Notes: a model not told the origin generated them from the letters alone. 44,250 bases of DNA from an uncultured Pseudomonadales bacterium (GCA_943787675.1 CALSNK010000023.1:1-44250), one strand, 5' to 3'; counted from the stretch's first letter, positions 1-8,640 are shown. Numbers and translations: made by a program.

Positions 1-2
1 TC

Positions 3-458
3 GACGCCTACCACCATACCGATCTGCGCAAAACGCGCGCGGCAATGCAGTCCATTATTCCTGTGGATACCGGCCTAGCCTTGGGCATTGATCGTATTCT
101 GCCTGAGCTGACCGGACGCTTTCAGGCACAGGCCATGCGTGTGCCCACGGTGAATGTTTCAGCGATTGACCTATCGATTATGGTAAATGCCAATGTCGAT
201 ACAGCCGCAGTTAATGCCGCCCTCGAAGCAGCAGCCAATGGCTCCCTCGATGGGGTGCTAGGTTATACCGACGAGCCTCTGGCCTCCTGCGACTTCAACC
301 ATGATCCCCGTAGCGGAATAGTTGACGCAAGCCAAACGAGAGTCAGTCAGCAAAAATTAGTTAAAGTGTTAATTTGGTTCGATAACGAATGGGGTTACGC
401 GAATAGAATGCTCGACACCTTATTAAGTTGGCATGGACTCACGCCAACTCAGCAATAG
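3..458 (+). CDS. epd: D-erythrose-4-phosphate dehydrogenase, 3' part (5' end outside window)
   Basis: The reading frame is open from the window edge, so only the C-terminal ~150 residues are present. Epd oxidises erythrose 4-phosphate to 4-phosphoerythronate with NAD, the first step of the DXP-dependent pyridoxal phosphate route. The visible part matches the GAPDH-like catalytic domain: [41 protein letters not shown] and the terminal [15 protein letters not shown]. The phrase SIIPVDTG followed by DFNHDP is more like Epd than GapA, which normally has STGAAKAVG and DFNGD there. Being directly upstream of pgk and fba also fits Epd, since epd-pgk-fba is the classical gammaproteobacterial order. 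The catalytic Cys lies outside the window. The main alternative is a GapB-type GAPDH. Confidence 0.9.
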   Translation, partial: DAYHHTDLRKTRAAMQSIIPVDTGLALGIDRILPELTGRFQAQAMRVPTVNVSAIDLSIMVNANVDTAAVNAALEAAANGSLDGVLGYTDEPLASCDFNHDPRSGIVDASQTRVSQQKLVKVLIWFDNEWGYANRMLDTLLSWHGLTPTQQ

Positions 459-486
459 CCAATTACTACATTCATTAAGGAATACG

Positions 487-1650
487 ATGACCGTCAAGTT
501 AATGACCGACCAGCAACTCTCAGGTAAACGTGTTTTGATCCGCGAAGATCTTAACGTACCTATTAAAGACGGTCGCGTAACCAGCGATGCCAGAATCAGA
601 GCTGCACTACCGACCATTAAGTTAGCCCTAGAGGCCGGTGCCAGCGTTATTTTGATGTCACACCTCGGGCGCCCCACCGAAGGGGAATACAATGTCGATT
701 ACAGCATGAAACCTGTGGCCGCCCATTTGGCAGGTCTGTTGGGTCAGTCAGTTGTGGTAGAACAGAGCTGGACTAGCGGCTTAAAAACCGTCGATGGCAC
801 TATCGTCATGTTGGAAAACGTACGCTTTAATCCGGGCGAGAAAAAGAACGACGACACCCTCGCCAAAGCCTATGCCAAACTCTGTGATGTTTTTGTGATG
901 GATGCCTTCGGCACCTCACACCGCGCCCAGGCCTCCACCCATGGTGTGGCTAAATATGCCCCTATCGCCTGCGCCGGACCACTGCTCGCCAAAGAATTAG
1001 CGGCGCTGGAAAAAGCACTGGCCGCACCCACTCCGCCAGTGGCCGCCATTGTTGGTGGCTCCAAAGTTTCGACCAAATTAATGGTCTTAGAAACACTGGC
1101 CGATAAGGTAGACCAGCTAATTGTAGGCGGTGGAATCGCCAATACCTTTTTGGCAGCAGCGGGTAAAAACGTCGGTAAATCACTCTGTGAGCACGACCTA
1201 ATTCCAGCCGCTCAGGCGCTGATGAAAAAAGTTAATATTCCACTGCCCACCGACGTAGTGGTCGGCAAAGAATTTTCGGAAACCGCAGCGGCCGTTATAA
1301 AGTCAGTGGACGAGGTGGAAGACGACGACATGATTTTCGACATAGGGCCAGACTCCGCCAGAAAGCTAGCAGGCATTATTGCCTCCATGGGCACCATTAT
1401 TTGGAACGGCCCCGTCGGAGTTTTTGAGTTTGATCAATTTGGTCAGGGCACCAAAACACTCGCCTTAGCCATTGCTAAAAGCCACGGTTTCTCAATTGCC
1501 GGGGGTGGAGATACCCTAGCTGCCGTGGATAAATATGAAATCACCGATCATGTGTCCTATATTTCAACAGGGGGCGGTGCATTTTTAGAATATGTAGAAG
1601 GCAAAGAATTACCCGCGGTGGCAATGCTGGAACAGCGCGCAAACGATTAA
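487..1650 (+). CDS. pgk: phosphoglycerate kinase
   Basis: Cytosolic kinase interconverting 1,3-bisphosphoglycerate + ADP and 3-phosphoglycerate + ATP. From the ATG at 487 the protein has 387 residues, the same as the E. coli enzyme. An upstream in-frame ATG at 433 lies inside epd and lacks a ribosome site, while 487 is preceded by TAAGGA. Family signatures are visible: the N-terminal [12 protein letters not shown] substrate loop, SHLGRP, the hinge region with GGSKVSTK, and the nucleotide-binding WNGPVGVFE and GGGDTLAAV near the C-terminus. It follows epd after 28 bases and precedes fba after 33 bases, so all three probably share a transcript. No anomalies are seen. Confidence 0.98.
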   Translation: MTVKLMTDQQLSGKRVLIREDLNVPIKDGRVTSDARIRAALPTIKLALEAGASVILMSHLGRPTEGEYNVDYSMKPVAAHLAGLLGQSVVVEQSWTSGLKTVDGTIVMLENVRFNPGEKKNDDTLAKAYAKLCDVFVMDAFGTSHRAQASTHGVAKYAPIACAGPLLAKELAALEKALAAPTPPVAAIVGGSKVSTKLMVLETLADKVDQLIVGGGIANTFLAAAGKNVGKSLCEHDLIPAAQALMKKVNIPLPTDVVVGKEFSETAAAVIKSVDEVEDDDMIFDIGPDSARKLAGIIASMGTIIWNGPVGVFEFDQFGQGTKTLALAIAKSHGFSIAGGGDTLAAVDKYEITDHVSYISTGGGAFLEYVEGKELPAVAMLEQRAND

Positions 1651-1683
1651 TAGAATTATTAGATTTAAAGGAAGGAAGAGACC

Positions 1684-2748
1684 ATGGCACTAATTTCACT
1701 ACGACAGATGCTCGACCATGCCGCCGAATATAATTATGGCGTACCTGCATTTAACGTAAACAACCTAGAACAGATGCGCGCGATTATGCTGGCCGCCGAA
1801 CAAACCGATAGCCCAGTGATTGTTCAGGCCTCGGCCGGCGCGCGCAAATATGCCGGCGCCCCATTTCTACGTCACCTGATTCAAGCCGCCGTAGAAGAGT
1901 GGCCCGATATTCCAGTTTGCGTGCACCAAGACCATGGCACCAGTCCGGCAATTTGCCAGCGTTCCATCCAGCTAGGTTTTACCTCAGTCATGATGGACGG
2001 CTCATTAATGGAAGATGGTAAAACTCCATCAAGCTACGACTACAACGTAGACGTTACCAAACGCACCGTGGAAATGGCACATGCCTGTGGCGTTTCTGTC
2101 GAAGGCGAACTAGGTTGCCTGGGTTCTTTAGAAACAGGGCAGGCCGGTGAAGAAGATGGCGTAGGTGCAGAAGGCATACTTACCCACGACCAGATGCTAA
2201 CTGATCCAGAAGAAGCCGCCGATTTTGTGTCCAAAACTCATTGTGACGCACTGGCTATTGCCTGTGGCACCAGCCACGGCGCTTACAAGTTTAGCCGCCC
2301 ACCCACTGGTGATATTCTTGCCATCGACCGCATCAAAGCAATTAATAAACGCATTCCCGGTACTCACCTGGTCATGCACGGATCATCCTCCGTCCCCCAA
2401 GAATGGCTCGCCATTATTAATCAGTACGGTGGCGAAATCCCCGAGACCTACGGCGTGCCCGTCGAGCAAATTTGCGAAGGCATCAAGCACGGTGTTCGTA
2501 AAATTAATATCGATACTGATCTACGCCTTGCATCAACTGGTGCCGTGCGTCGATACCTCGCAGAAAACCCCGCCGCCTTTGACCCGCGTTCTTACCTAAA
2601 AGAAACCATCACCGCAATGCGAGATATTGCCGTGGCGCGCTATGAAGCCTTTGGTACTGCAGGCAACGCTAGCAAGATGAAAGCGTTAAGTTTGGATGCA
2701 ATGACTGCGCGTTATGACGGTGGCGAGTTGGATCCTAAGATTAATTAG
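1684..2748 (+). CDS. fba: fructose-bisphosphate aldolase, class II
   Basis: Zinc-dependent aldolase that reversibly splits fructose 1,6-bisphosphate into dihydroxyacetone phosphate and glyceraldehyde 3-phosphate. The protein has 354 residues, typical of the Pseudomonas/Calvin-cycle (CbbA-like) subtype rather than E. coli FbaA. HQDHG near residue 82 supplies zinc-ligand/catalytic residues. [13 protein letters not shown] (about 140-153), the HGSSS motif and [11 protein letters not shown] near the C-terminus are phosphate- and substrate-binding segments. A strong ribosome site (AAGGAAGGAAG) precedes the ATG. It is the last gene of the epd-pgk-fba operon and is followed by a clear intrinsic terminator. 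Confidence 0.98.
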   Translation: MALISLRQMLDHAAEYNYGVPAFNVNNLEQMRAIMLAAEQTDSPVIVQASAGARKYAGAPFLRHLIQAAVEEWPDIPVCVHQDHGTSPAICQRSIQLGFTSVMMDGSLMEDGKTPSSYDYNVDVTKRTVEMAHACGVSVEGELGCLGSLETGQAGEEDGVGAEGILTHDQMLTDPEEAADFVSKTHCDALAIACGTSHGAYKFSRPPTGDILAIDRIKAINKRIPGTHLVMHGSSSVPQEWLAIINQYGGEIPETYGVPVEQICEGIKHGVRKINIDTDLRLASTGAVRRYLAENPAAFDPRSYLKETITAMRDIAVARYEAFGTAGNASKMKALSLDAMTARYDGGELDPKIN

Positions 2749-2774
2749 GTGCTTAGTTAAAGTGACATCTAAGA

Positions 2775-2798
2775 GGGCTCCTGAGGGAGCCCTTTTTT
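2775..2798 (+). terminator. Rho-independent terminator after fba
   Basis: A perfect 7-bp stem GGGCTCC/GGAGCCC with a TGAG loop is followed directly by six T residues. It lies 26 bases after the fba stop codon and closes the epd-pgk-fba operon. Confidence 0.95.
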
Positions 2799-2828
2799 GT
2801 GCCTAATTATAAAAAGCTTCAGAAGACT

Positions 2829-3218
2829 TCATTGCTTTCTAGGCCGACTACCCTCCATTAGGTCATCCAATTCAGTTTGCGCCTTATTGGAGTCTTGTAA
2901 ATCTTTAACTTCAATCATTTCGCATTCATCTCGAATCATTTCAGCAATACTGCTCGGGTAGTGCCTGCAGTCTTCAGGTCTACTTAGATAGATAGAACAG
3001 GTATATTTGTCTTTATCCTGATTGGGTTCGATCTCAAGAAAAGGACAGCGGTTTAGTTGTACGCCGGTGTCCGGGCAAAACCAGATTTCGTTATCTTTTA
3101 CATATTGGAAAATGTGTGGCTGAAATAGCTCCCACATGTCGATTTCGCCTGCCGTTGCAGAGAGCGCGCCGTCGCCATATTTAATACAGCACTTTCCACA
3201 TTGGTTGCAGTCTTTCAT
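2829..3218 (-). CDS. YkgJ-family cysteine-cluster protein
   Basis: Small cytosolic protein of the YkgJ (CxxCxxCC) family, thought to bind zinc or an iron-sulfur cluster; no reaction is established. From the ATG at 3218 (129 residues) the protein begins with C4-x2-C7-x2-C10-C11. Further cysteines occur in FCPDTG, RCPFLE, KYTCSIY and EDCRHYP, the usual pattern in which the later cysteines complete the metal site. The frame stays open upstream to a GTG at 3263, but no good ribosome site favours either start; I prefer 3218 because family members usually begin just before the cluster. It faces the fba operon tail to tail. A second, shorter YkgJ-type protein is encoded at 8350-8640. Confidence 0.85.
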   Translation of the reverse strand: MKDCNQCGKCCIKYGDGALSATAGEIDMWELFQPHIFQYVKDNEIWFCPDTGVQLNRCPFLEIEPNQDKDKYTCSIYLSRPEDCRHYPSSIAEMIRDECEMIEVKDLQDSNKAQTELDDLMEGSRPRKQ

Positions 3219-3263
3219 TTTTGTTAGGGTTCTACCGTCGTTAACAGTTGCAAATTGTATCAC

Positions 3264-3812
3264 CGACGCTGCCTGCAGGTGTTGAATTGGCCTGAAACTA
3301 ATAGTGAAGAGTTAGAAGAGCTTAGGCATAAGAGGAACTTAGGATCAATTGGCTAGTGCCGATTAGTTTTTGAGTAAGCGAGGATTGCATAGATGGCACG
3401 ATATGGAAGTCATGTGATTATACGGTTGAGGAGTATGTCCTTTCTGTTGGCTGCTACTAGTAAGTCGTTTAATGAATTCTGAGTAAACTAATGTCAAATT
3501 TCGCTCCTACTCCTACTCCTAGATAGGGCGCATAAATAGGGTCTTTGATTAGGGCTTTGGAATATTAATCCTTGGGAGCACTCTATTAATCCCATAATAT
3601 CGACGAAGGTCCAATAATTAGTCTATGGTTACCGAAACCGTCGTGAATATTAGAAGTTGATGATCTGTTTTGGTCTGTGGTCACCAAATATTAAGACTGC
3701 TGTTTGGTAAAGCTAAAGCTACAAGTTTCATCATAATCTCTGTGATCCCAAGTACTGCATAGAAACAACGGCATGTAGCTTAGAAACCATTTTTATGGGC
3801 ACAGGAGATTGT
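3264..3812. other. Gene-poor intergenic stretch with short repeats
   Basis: About 550 bases with no convincing gene on either strand. A 29-codon ATG frame at 3393-3482 has no recognisable product. Two features stand out: a CTCCTA-type tandem run at 3504-3520, and two copies of GTCTRTGGTYACC at 3621-3633 and 3673-3685, each containing the palindrome GGTYACC and followed by an ATATTA sequence. These could be regulator sites for the downstream operon or remnants of an insertion. No terminator or RNA gene is evident. Confidence 0.5.
3621..3685. repeat. Pair of imperfect 13-bp repeats GTCTRTGGTYACC
   Basis: GTCTATGGTTACC at 3621-3633 and GTCTGTGGTCACC at 3673-3685 differ at two positions, and both differences keep a 7-base palindrome-like GGTNACC core. 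The copies are 52 bp apart start to start, close to five helical turns. They lie about 130-190 bp before the membrane/PRTase operon. An operator role is only a guess. Confidence 0.3.
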
Positions 3813-4079
3813 ATGGCTAATGGACAGGATGTGGGCGAATATACCAGCGCTCCGAAGACTTTTCTTATAGAAGCGTTAGTGGGTATCAGTATATTCATAA
3901 TAATTTGTGCGCCTGCCGTTGGTCTTAGTTATCTAATTGTGTTTCTCGGCACAATCGGCATTGATAGGTTTATTATTTATGGTCTCAAGTCAGCTGAATA
4001 TGCTATCTTTGTGGTCGACTTAATACTATTTTTTCGATTTCTATGGCTTACTTTCCTCCGAACTTGGAGAACATTATAA
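3813..4079 (+). CDS. small two-helix membrane protein, first gene of the PRTase cassette
   Basis: I do not recognise a family. The 88-residue protein has two strong hydrophobic segments, about residues 18-48 and 56-83, with a short polar loop GIDRFI between them, so it is probably an integral inner-membrane protein. I chose the ATG at 3813 because AGGAG lies five bases upstream; an ATG at 3795 in frame has no such site. The stop codon overlaps the next start (TAATG), which indicates translational coupling to the phosphoribosyltransferase-domain protein. The simplest inference is that the two products work together at the membrane. Confidence 0.7.
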   Translation: MANGQDVGEYTSAPKTFLIEALVGISIFIIICAPAVGLSYLIVFLGTIGIDRFIIYGLKSAEYAIFVVDLILFFRFLWLTFLRTWRTL

Positions 4080-5017
4080 TGTCATCGTTGCATCGATCCC
4101 CCGAACGCCTCATCGCTAAAACAGCGATTATGAATTTCTTTCTTCCGCTAATTAATGCGTTAGATTACCTCAAATATGTCATTCACCGGCGATACCGCGA
4201 AGAAGTCATCGAAAACAAGATTTCGACGATAGCTTCAGAGCTTCATGAGCAAAATAATAATTACCAAGAAGTTAGAGAGCTTATTGATACAGTCCAAGCC
4301 TATATGTCCAAACATGAAAGTAGAATGCTTGTTTTTAACAAGGAAATTGCCGATGCACGGCGTTTTATTGGTCGGCAGGCTCTGTACTCGAATGCCTTAG
4401 AAGATCACACCCGGACTCTGACATCACATATAGGTTTCTTGGCCGGTAACACTCTTGATCTAAAGACGAGGAAGCTCTCTCATGGGGAGTTTTTGACGAC
4501 TGCTGCCGCAGAGATAGGCATGGCAAATATTGAATTTTTGCTAAAAGGTATTAAGAAGAACGAAAAATCGGAGCCCTTTTTATTTGGCGTGAACAAAGGC
4601 GGGCAGTTTTTGGCCGCCTACCTAGCGAAAAGAATGCAACTGGCCGAAAATCATATCGTAGACTGTGTCTATGGGCCCGATACACAGGTGGTTTGTGAAG
4701 ATAGAGATATCACAGGGTCAATTGTGCTGATTGATGACGTCACCAGAACGGGAAAAACATTAAATATAGTAAAAAATTATTTAAATAAAAAATATCCAAA
4801 TGCAATGATTGTTAGCTTTGTCTTAGTGACCGCAGTGCCAGATCAAGAGGCGGTTGGAGCTCCCGCTAGCATCGTGGATTATTCTCCTTGGGTAACTGGA
4901 CACCTAACGGTAAGCCTTCCCTGGAGCAGTCCCTCAGAGGATAAGCTAAATGAAACGGATTATTTCAATGAACTTGAAATGGACCAGATAGTATCGCGTC
5001 TTGAATTTGATGGATAA
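4079..5017 (+). CDS. coiled-coil protein with C-terminal phosphoribosyltransferase domain
   Basis: A 312-residue protein. Residues ~40-95 are charged, helix-rich and probably coiled coil, preceded by a hydrophobic patch near 18-35. The C-terminal half has type I phosphoribosyltransferase signatures: FLFGVNKGGQFLAAYLA (167-183), corresponding to the first PRPP/pyrophosphate loop, and IVLIDDVTRTGKT (215-227), the PRPP-binding loop with its acidic pair D219-D220. A late SLPWSS (279-284) recalls the hydrophobic-PW ending of xanthine/hypoxanthine-type PRTases. Base and physiological substrate are unknown. Start 4079 overlaps the upstream stop, with GGAG upstream; a start at 4043 would lie inside the previous gene. 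A regulatory or defence-type nucleotide enzyme is possible, but this is inference only. Confidence 0.8.
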   Translation: MSSLHRSPERLIAKTAIMNFFLPLINALDYLKYVIHRRYREEVIENKISTIASELHEQNNNYQEVRELIDTVQAYMSKHESRMLVFNKEIADARRFIGRQALYSNALEDHTRTLTSHIGFLAGNTLDLKTRKLSHGEFLTTAAAEIGMANIEFLLKGIKKNEKSEPFLFGVNKGGQFLAAYLAKRMQLAENHIVDCVYGPDTQVVCEDRDITGSIVLIDDVTRTGKTLNIVKNYLNKKYPNAMIVSFVLVTAVPDQEAVGAPASIVDYSPWVTGHLTVSLPWSSPSEDKLNETDYFNELEMDQIVSRLEFDG

Positions 5018-5096
5018 AATTTTTATATATTGGAACGCTTCCTCGATAAACAATTTTCGTCTGGCCCTAGTGGTCAAACACCCGTAAGGCGACCAC

Positions 5097-5498
5097 ATGT
5101 TCGATTTTATAGTTAGCCTAGGATTCAGCTCATTTGATATGGCGTTAATTTTCGTTTGCCCCGTTGGTGCTGTTCTCGGGAGCTTCGCCCAAGTGACTTT
5201 TGTGTCTATCCGCCCTAGCCAGCCTCCAACTGACGAGACCAGAGAGTATGTTCCGTCTAAGAAGCTGCAGGTTGTACGTGGTACTTGGTTAGGCTTGCGC
5301 TTAATGCTGGGGGGAATATTGGGCCTGGCACTCGGGTTGTACTTTGTCGGATCACTTCAAGAGACCGCAGGGACTCTCTCAAAAATTCTGGCTCTATCTA
5401 TTTTGGTGGGCTTTTCCGCCCCAAGACTTTGGGCAGTGCAAGATCAGAGATTAGCGACGCAGTTATCCAAAACCGATATCTACCAAGATAGCCTCTAA
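5097..5498 (+). CDS. membrane protein following the PRTase gene
   Basis: No family recognised. The 133-residue product has a hydrophobic N-terminal segment (about residues 13-37), a polar stretch with SIRPSQPPTDETREYVPSKK, then two further hydrophobic segments near 66-86 and 94-110. This is consistent with three membrane helices and a short hydrophilic tail. A ribosome site (AAGGCG) lies upstream of the ATG. It begins 79 bases after the PRTase-domain gene in the same direction, so it could be the third gene of the cassette, but the gap leaves room for independent transcription. Confidence 0.65.
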   Translation: MFDFIVSLGFSSFDMALIFVCPVGAVLGSFAQVTFVSIRPSQPPTDETREYVPSKKLQVVRGTWLGLRLMLGGILGLALGLYFVGSLQETAGTLSKILALSILVGFSAPRLWAVQDQRLATQLSKTDIYQDSL

Positions 5499-5667
5499 AA
5501 ATCTGACCAGTCTCGTTCTGTTTAGCCAAGAGCCTTGGGTATTGGACAGCGACTTCTCGAGCTGGCCTCTTCAAGCAGCACTCTAAACCTTTACAATCAA
5601 GCTGTTGATTGGCAGACTCATTCCATAGTCACAACCTCTATAAAAACTACTACAAGAGACTGCCATC

Positions 5668-6075
5668 ATGGACCTAATCTACCCCGTTTTTAGCCTTGTC
5701 ATGCTCACCTTTATCGTGGCTACCGCTACTGGCCTATCTAGGCTAATCAGCGTTCGCCGCAAGGACATCAACCCTAAGTACTATGTACTAATGTCGGGTG
5801 ATACTCCGCCAGACTATGTGCAAAAGCTGGGCCGCAATTATTCCAACCTTCTAGAAGCCCCGGTGTTGTTTTATGTATTGGCTGCATTGGTTATCGCCTT
5901 ACAGATCGACAGCGCGCTTATGCTTAATCTTGCTTGGGTCTATGTGGTTTTGCGGCTGGTCCATACCATTATCCATATTACCTATAATCATGTGATACAT
6001 CGTTTTATGACGTTTGTGCTGTCGTTACTGGTGCTGTTGGCGATGTGGATTCACTTTATGATGCTGGTTGGATAA
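5668..6075 (+). CDS. MAPEG-family membrane protein
   Basis: A 135-residue integral membrane protein of the MAPEG family (membrane-associated proteins in eicosanoid and glutathione metabolism). Four hydrophobic helices are visible (about 5-25, 70-88, 92-110 and 115-134). The family signature is seen as GRNYSNLLEAPVLFYVL followed by WVYVVLRLVHTIIHIT. Bacterial members are often glutathione-dependent peroxidases or transferases, but the substrate cannot be read from sequence. It starts a co-directional run of small genes; the next ORF begins six bases after its stop. Confidence 0.9.
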   Translation: MDLIYPVFSLVMLTFIVATATGLSRLISVRRKDINPKYYVLMSGDTPPDYVQKLGRNYSNLLEAPVLFYVLAALVIALQIDSALMLNLAWVYVVLRLVHTIIHITYNHVIHRFMTFVLSLLVLLAMWIHFMMLVG

Positions 6076-6081
6076 CTGAAT

Positions 6082-6471
6082 ATGCCCATAGATACCATGG
6101 CTACCTGGCATCAGGTGGCAAAGGATAGAGACGTAAAAGGCCTGTATAACCTACTTGCTGAGGATGCGGTGTTTCATTCGCCGGTGGTTCATACCCCTCA
6201 GGTGGGCAAGAGCATTACGGGTAAATACCTCAGTGCGGCGTTTGAGGTGTTTTTTAACGATAGCTTTTCCTATGTCCGTGAGGTTCATGGTGAGGGTAAT
6301 GGGATTCTTGAGTTCGAGGTTGAGATTCAGGGCGTTAAGGTTAACGGCGTGGATATGATTTCTTGGAATGAGGCTGGGCTGATCACTGAGTTTAAAGTGA
6401 TGGTGCGTCCGTTGAAGGCGGTCAGTATGATTCATCAAACTATGGGCGCTATGCTGCAGGCGCATTCTTAA
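6082..6471 (+). CDS. NTF2-like / SnoaL-type protein
   Basis: A 129-residue protein with the layout of the NTF2-like (SnoaL/DUF4440) cone fold: an N-terminal helix TWHQVAKDRDVKGLYNLLAED, then AVFHSPVV, and a strand-rich second half ending FKVMVRPLKAV. Members of this superfamily include isomerases, hydrolases and simple ligand binders, so no reaction can be assigned. It follows the MAPEG gene by six bases and precedes the metallo-hydrolase gene by three bases, suggesting an operon. Confidence 0.8.
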   Translation: MPIDTMATWHQVAKDRDVKGLYNLLAEDAVFHSPVVHTPQVGKSITGKYLSAAFEVFFNDSFSYVREVHGEGNGILEFEVEIQGVKVNGVDMISWNEAGLITEFKVMVRPLKAVSMIHQTMGAMLQAHS

Positions 6472-6474
6472 GCC

Positions 6475-7407
6475 ATGCTTTTAACGCGCGCGCTGTTTAT
6501 TTTCTATGTGACTGTTCTTGTTACTGCTCTACCAGCGAAGGCTAATGATGAGGCCTACCTCTATGTGTTGGGTGTGGCGCAGGATGCGGGGTATCCACAG
6601 GCGGGTTGTTATCAGGCCCATTGCATGCCGGGCTGGGAAGATCCAAGTCTACGTCGGGGTGCTACCTCTATTGCGCTGATCGATCCCGCTGCCAAGAAAA
6701 AATATCTTTTTGAAGCCACGCCTAATCTGCCTGCACAGCTCTATGCGCTTGAGAGAGAAGCCCCCTCTGAGCAATATGAACTTGAGGGGATTTTTCTCAC
6801 CCATGCCCATATGGGCCATTATGCGGGCCTGATGTTTTTGGGTCATGAGGCTATGGGCGGCAAGAATATTCAGGTGTATGCCATGCCGCGTATGCAGGGC
6901 TATCTACGTAGTAATGGGCCCTGGAGCCAGCTGGTTGAGTTTAACAATATTGTCTTGCAGCCCTTAACGCACAATAAGGCAGTTACGCTGGCGGGTATGA
7001 GTGTTACGCCTTTGCTGGTGCCCCACCGAGATGAGTTTTCTGAGACGGTGGGCTATCTAATTAAGGGTGCTAACAAGTCGGCGCTATTTATCCCGGATAT
7101 TAATAAGTGGTCTGTTTGGGAAACTGAGATTGCCCAGATTATTCAGACGGTGGATTACGCGCTGTTGGATGCCACTTTTTATGGCGACGGCGAATTGCCG
7201 GGGCGGGATATGTCTAAGATCCCTCATCCGTTGGTGACTGAAACCATGAAGGCTCTCAGTGGCTTGTCGTCAGAGCAACGCAATAAGGTGTGGTTTATTC
7301 ATATGAACCATACCAATCCACTGTTGAATCCCGACAGTGAAGAGGCCAATACGGTACGCGCTAATGGCTTTAATATTGCGGTTGAAGGCATTCGTCTGCC
7401 GCTCTAA
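6475..7407 (+). CDS. exported PqqB-like metallo-beta-lactamase-fold protein
   Basis: A 310-residue protein with an N-terminal signal peptide (hydrophobic residues 2-20, likely cleavage near ALPAKA|N), so it is predicted to be periplasmic. The rest matches the PqqB-like branch of the metallo-beta-lactamase fold: early GVAQDAGYPQAGC, the metal motif T-H110-A-H112-M-G114-H115, VPHRDEFSETVGY, and the late FIHMNHTNPLL characteristic of PqqB-like proteins. The canonical HxHxDH Asp is Gly114, which would remove one zinc-site ligand; one metal, or a changed site, is likely. No pqq genes are nearby, so a role in PQQ synthesis is not supported. Substrate unknown. Confidence 0.85.
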   Translation: MLLTRALFIFYVTVLVTALPAKANDEAYLYVLGVAQDAGYPQAGCYQAHCMPGWEDPSLRRGATSIALIDPAAKKKYLFEATPNLPAQLYALEREAPSEQYELEGIFLTHAHMGHYAGLMFLGHEAMGGKNIQVYAMPRMQGYLRSNGPWSQLVEFNNIVLQPLTHNKAVTLAGMSVTPLLVPHRDEFSETVGYLIKGANKSALFIPDINKWSVWETEIAQIIQTVDYALLDATFYGDGELPGRDMSKIPHPLVTETMKALSGLSSEQRNKVWFIHMNHTNPLLNPDSEEANTVRANGFNIAVEGIRLPL

Positions 7408-7456
7408 GCGCGCTATAGTCTAAGTTACTGCCACCATAATTTATGGGTCAATTATT

Positions 7457-7999
7457 ATGCATGTTCCGGTCAAACCCCTCGCAAAATACCCCTTGTGGCT
7501 AAGGCCATTTTTTTGGAACCAACGGCGCAAATATGGCGCGGTGCTGGATCCTGGGTTGCTCTGGGGTAGGGTGCCAAAGCTTTTTGCTGCGGTGGCCATT
7601 CTCTATGGTGTTTTGGATCGTAGGCGTTCTCCGCTGAATCCGGTACTGCGCTCTCTGGTAACTGTGCGTGTCTCCCAGATTAACTGGTGTGCCTTCTGTG
7701 TGGATATTAATGCCATGACCCTGGCGAATCGGGCCGGCTCTATGGATAAGGTGGAGGCTCTTGAAACCTGGCAAGAGTCTGATTTGTTTGATCCCACTGA
7801 AAGGCTGGCACTCGAGTATGCTGAGGCAATTACCTATTCCGATCAGCAGGTGAGTGCTGATTTAATGCAGCGCTTAAAATCTGTATTTGATGATGATATT
7901 ATCGTCGAACTGACCGGCCTGGTGGCCTTTCAGAACCTATCCAGCAAGTTCAATAGCGCCCTTGATGTTCCCGCTCAAGGCTTTTGTAAGCTGCCATAA
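7457..7999 (+). CDS. carboxymuconolactone decarboxylase / AhpD-like protein
   Basis: A 180-residue protein of the CMD/AhpD helical family. The signature segment SQINWCAFCVDINAMTLA carries C78-x2-C81, the redox pair of AhpD-like alkylhydroperoxidases, and downstream FDPTERLALEYAEAIT is a typical family helix. The histidine that usually follows (CxxCxxxH) is Asn85 here, so classical AhpD chemistry is uncertain. It is probably cytosolic, with no signal peptide. It lies 49 bases after the PqqB-like gene and may form part of the same small-gene group. Confidence 0.85.
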   Translation: MHVPVKPLAKYPLWLRPFFWNQRRKYGAVLDPGLLWGRVPKLFAAVAILYGVLDRRRSPLNPVLRSLVTVRVSQINWCAFCVDINAMTLANRAGSMDKVEALETWQESDLFDPTERLALEYAEAITYSDQQVSADLMQRLKSVFDDDIIVELTGLVAFQNLSSKFNSALDVPAQGFCKLP

Positions 8000-8025
8000 A
8001 ACACTTTTTAAAGGTTATTTTATCG

Positions 8026-8340
8026 ATGTCAGAATTTACCAATGTATCAGTTGCCACAGAAGCCAATGTCTATTTTGATGGCCGTGTCATCAGCCGCACC
8101 ATCATTCTTGCGGATGGCAGTAAAAAGACATTGGGGGTTATGTTACCCGGTGAGTATGAATTTGGTACTGAGGTGCAGGAGTTAATGGAGATTTCGTCTG
8201 GGGCTATGGATGTATTGTTACCTCAGACGTCTGAATGGATCAGCATCATCGGCGGCACGTCTTTTGAGGTCCCTGCCAATGCCAAATTTGGCGTTGTGGT
8301 TCATGAGATTACTAACTACTGCTGTTCGTACGGTGCATAG
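8026..8340 (+). CDS. ppnP: pyrimidine/purine nucleoside phosphorylase
   Basis: A 104-residue single-domain cupin. PpnP catalyses phosphorolysis of several nucleosides to free base and ribose 1-phosphate. Family features seen here include YFDGRVISR, GVMLPGEYEFGT, the central SGAMDVLLPQTSEW and the C-terminal FEVPANAKFGV followed by TNYCCSY, which align with E. coli PpnP (YaiE). It is about ten residues longer than the E. coli protein at the N-terminus. AAGG lies upstream of the ATG. The next gene starts ten bases after the stop. Confidence 0.93.
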   Translation: MSEFTNVSVATEANVYFDGRVISRTIILADGSKKTLGVMLPGEYEFGTEVQELMEISSGAMDVLLPQTSEWISIIGGTSFEVPANAKFGVVVHEITNYCCSYGA

Positions 8341-8349
8341 CCTACCGCA

Positions 8350-8640
8350 ATGAGTATTTCTCTGCACAATGTCATCGACCCCAGCATTAGCTGTTTCAGC
8401 TGCAAGGCCGTCTGCTGCAAGCTGGAGGTAATGCTCATTACGGATACGGGGGTGCCCAAAGAGCATATTAAAATCGATGCCTGGGGGGCAGAAACCATGC
8501 TTCGTTTAGACGATGGTTGGTGCTCGGCGGTGGATCGCGACACCATGATGTGCACAATATACGAAAACCGTCCCTGGGTCTGTCGTGAGTTTGCTACGGG
8601 TTCCCAAGAATGTCTTGATGAACGCCGGGAGGGTTTGTAA
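8350..8640 (+). CDS. short YkgJ-family cysteine-cluster protein
   Basis: A 96-residue protein of the YkgJ family. Cysteines occur as C15-x2-C18-x3-C22-C23 (SCFSCKAVCCKLE), then in WCSAVD, MCTIYENRPWVCREF and QECLDE. The IYENRPWVCREF segment is a classic signature of this family. It is presumed to bind zinc or iron; the function is unknown. The gene is only distantly similar to the YkgJ-like gene at 2829-3218. A perfect 10-bp inverted repeat overlaps its stop codon. Confidence 0.85.
   Translation: MSISLHNVIDPSISCFSCKAVCCKLEVMLITDTGVPKEHIKIDAWGAETMLRLDDGWCSAVDRDTMMCTIYENRPWVCREFATGSQECLDERREGL

Noticed and set aside
433..486. Longer pgk start at 433
   Set aside because: It would lie inside epd, lacks a ribosome site and gives a non-standard N-terminus; 487 gives the exact E. 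coli length.
2225..2599. 124-codon second frame inside fba
   Set aside because: It overlaps the well-supported aldolase, with no independent evidence.
3393..3482. 29-codon ATG frame in the gap before the PRTase cassette
   Set aside because: It is very short, with poor spacing to a ribosome site and no recognisable product.
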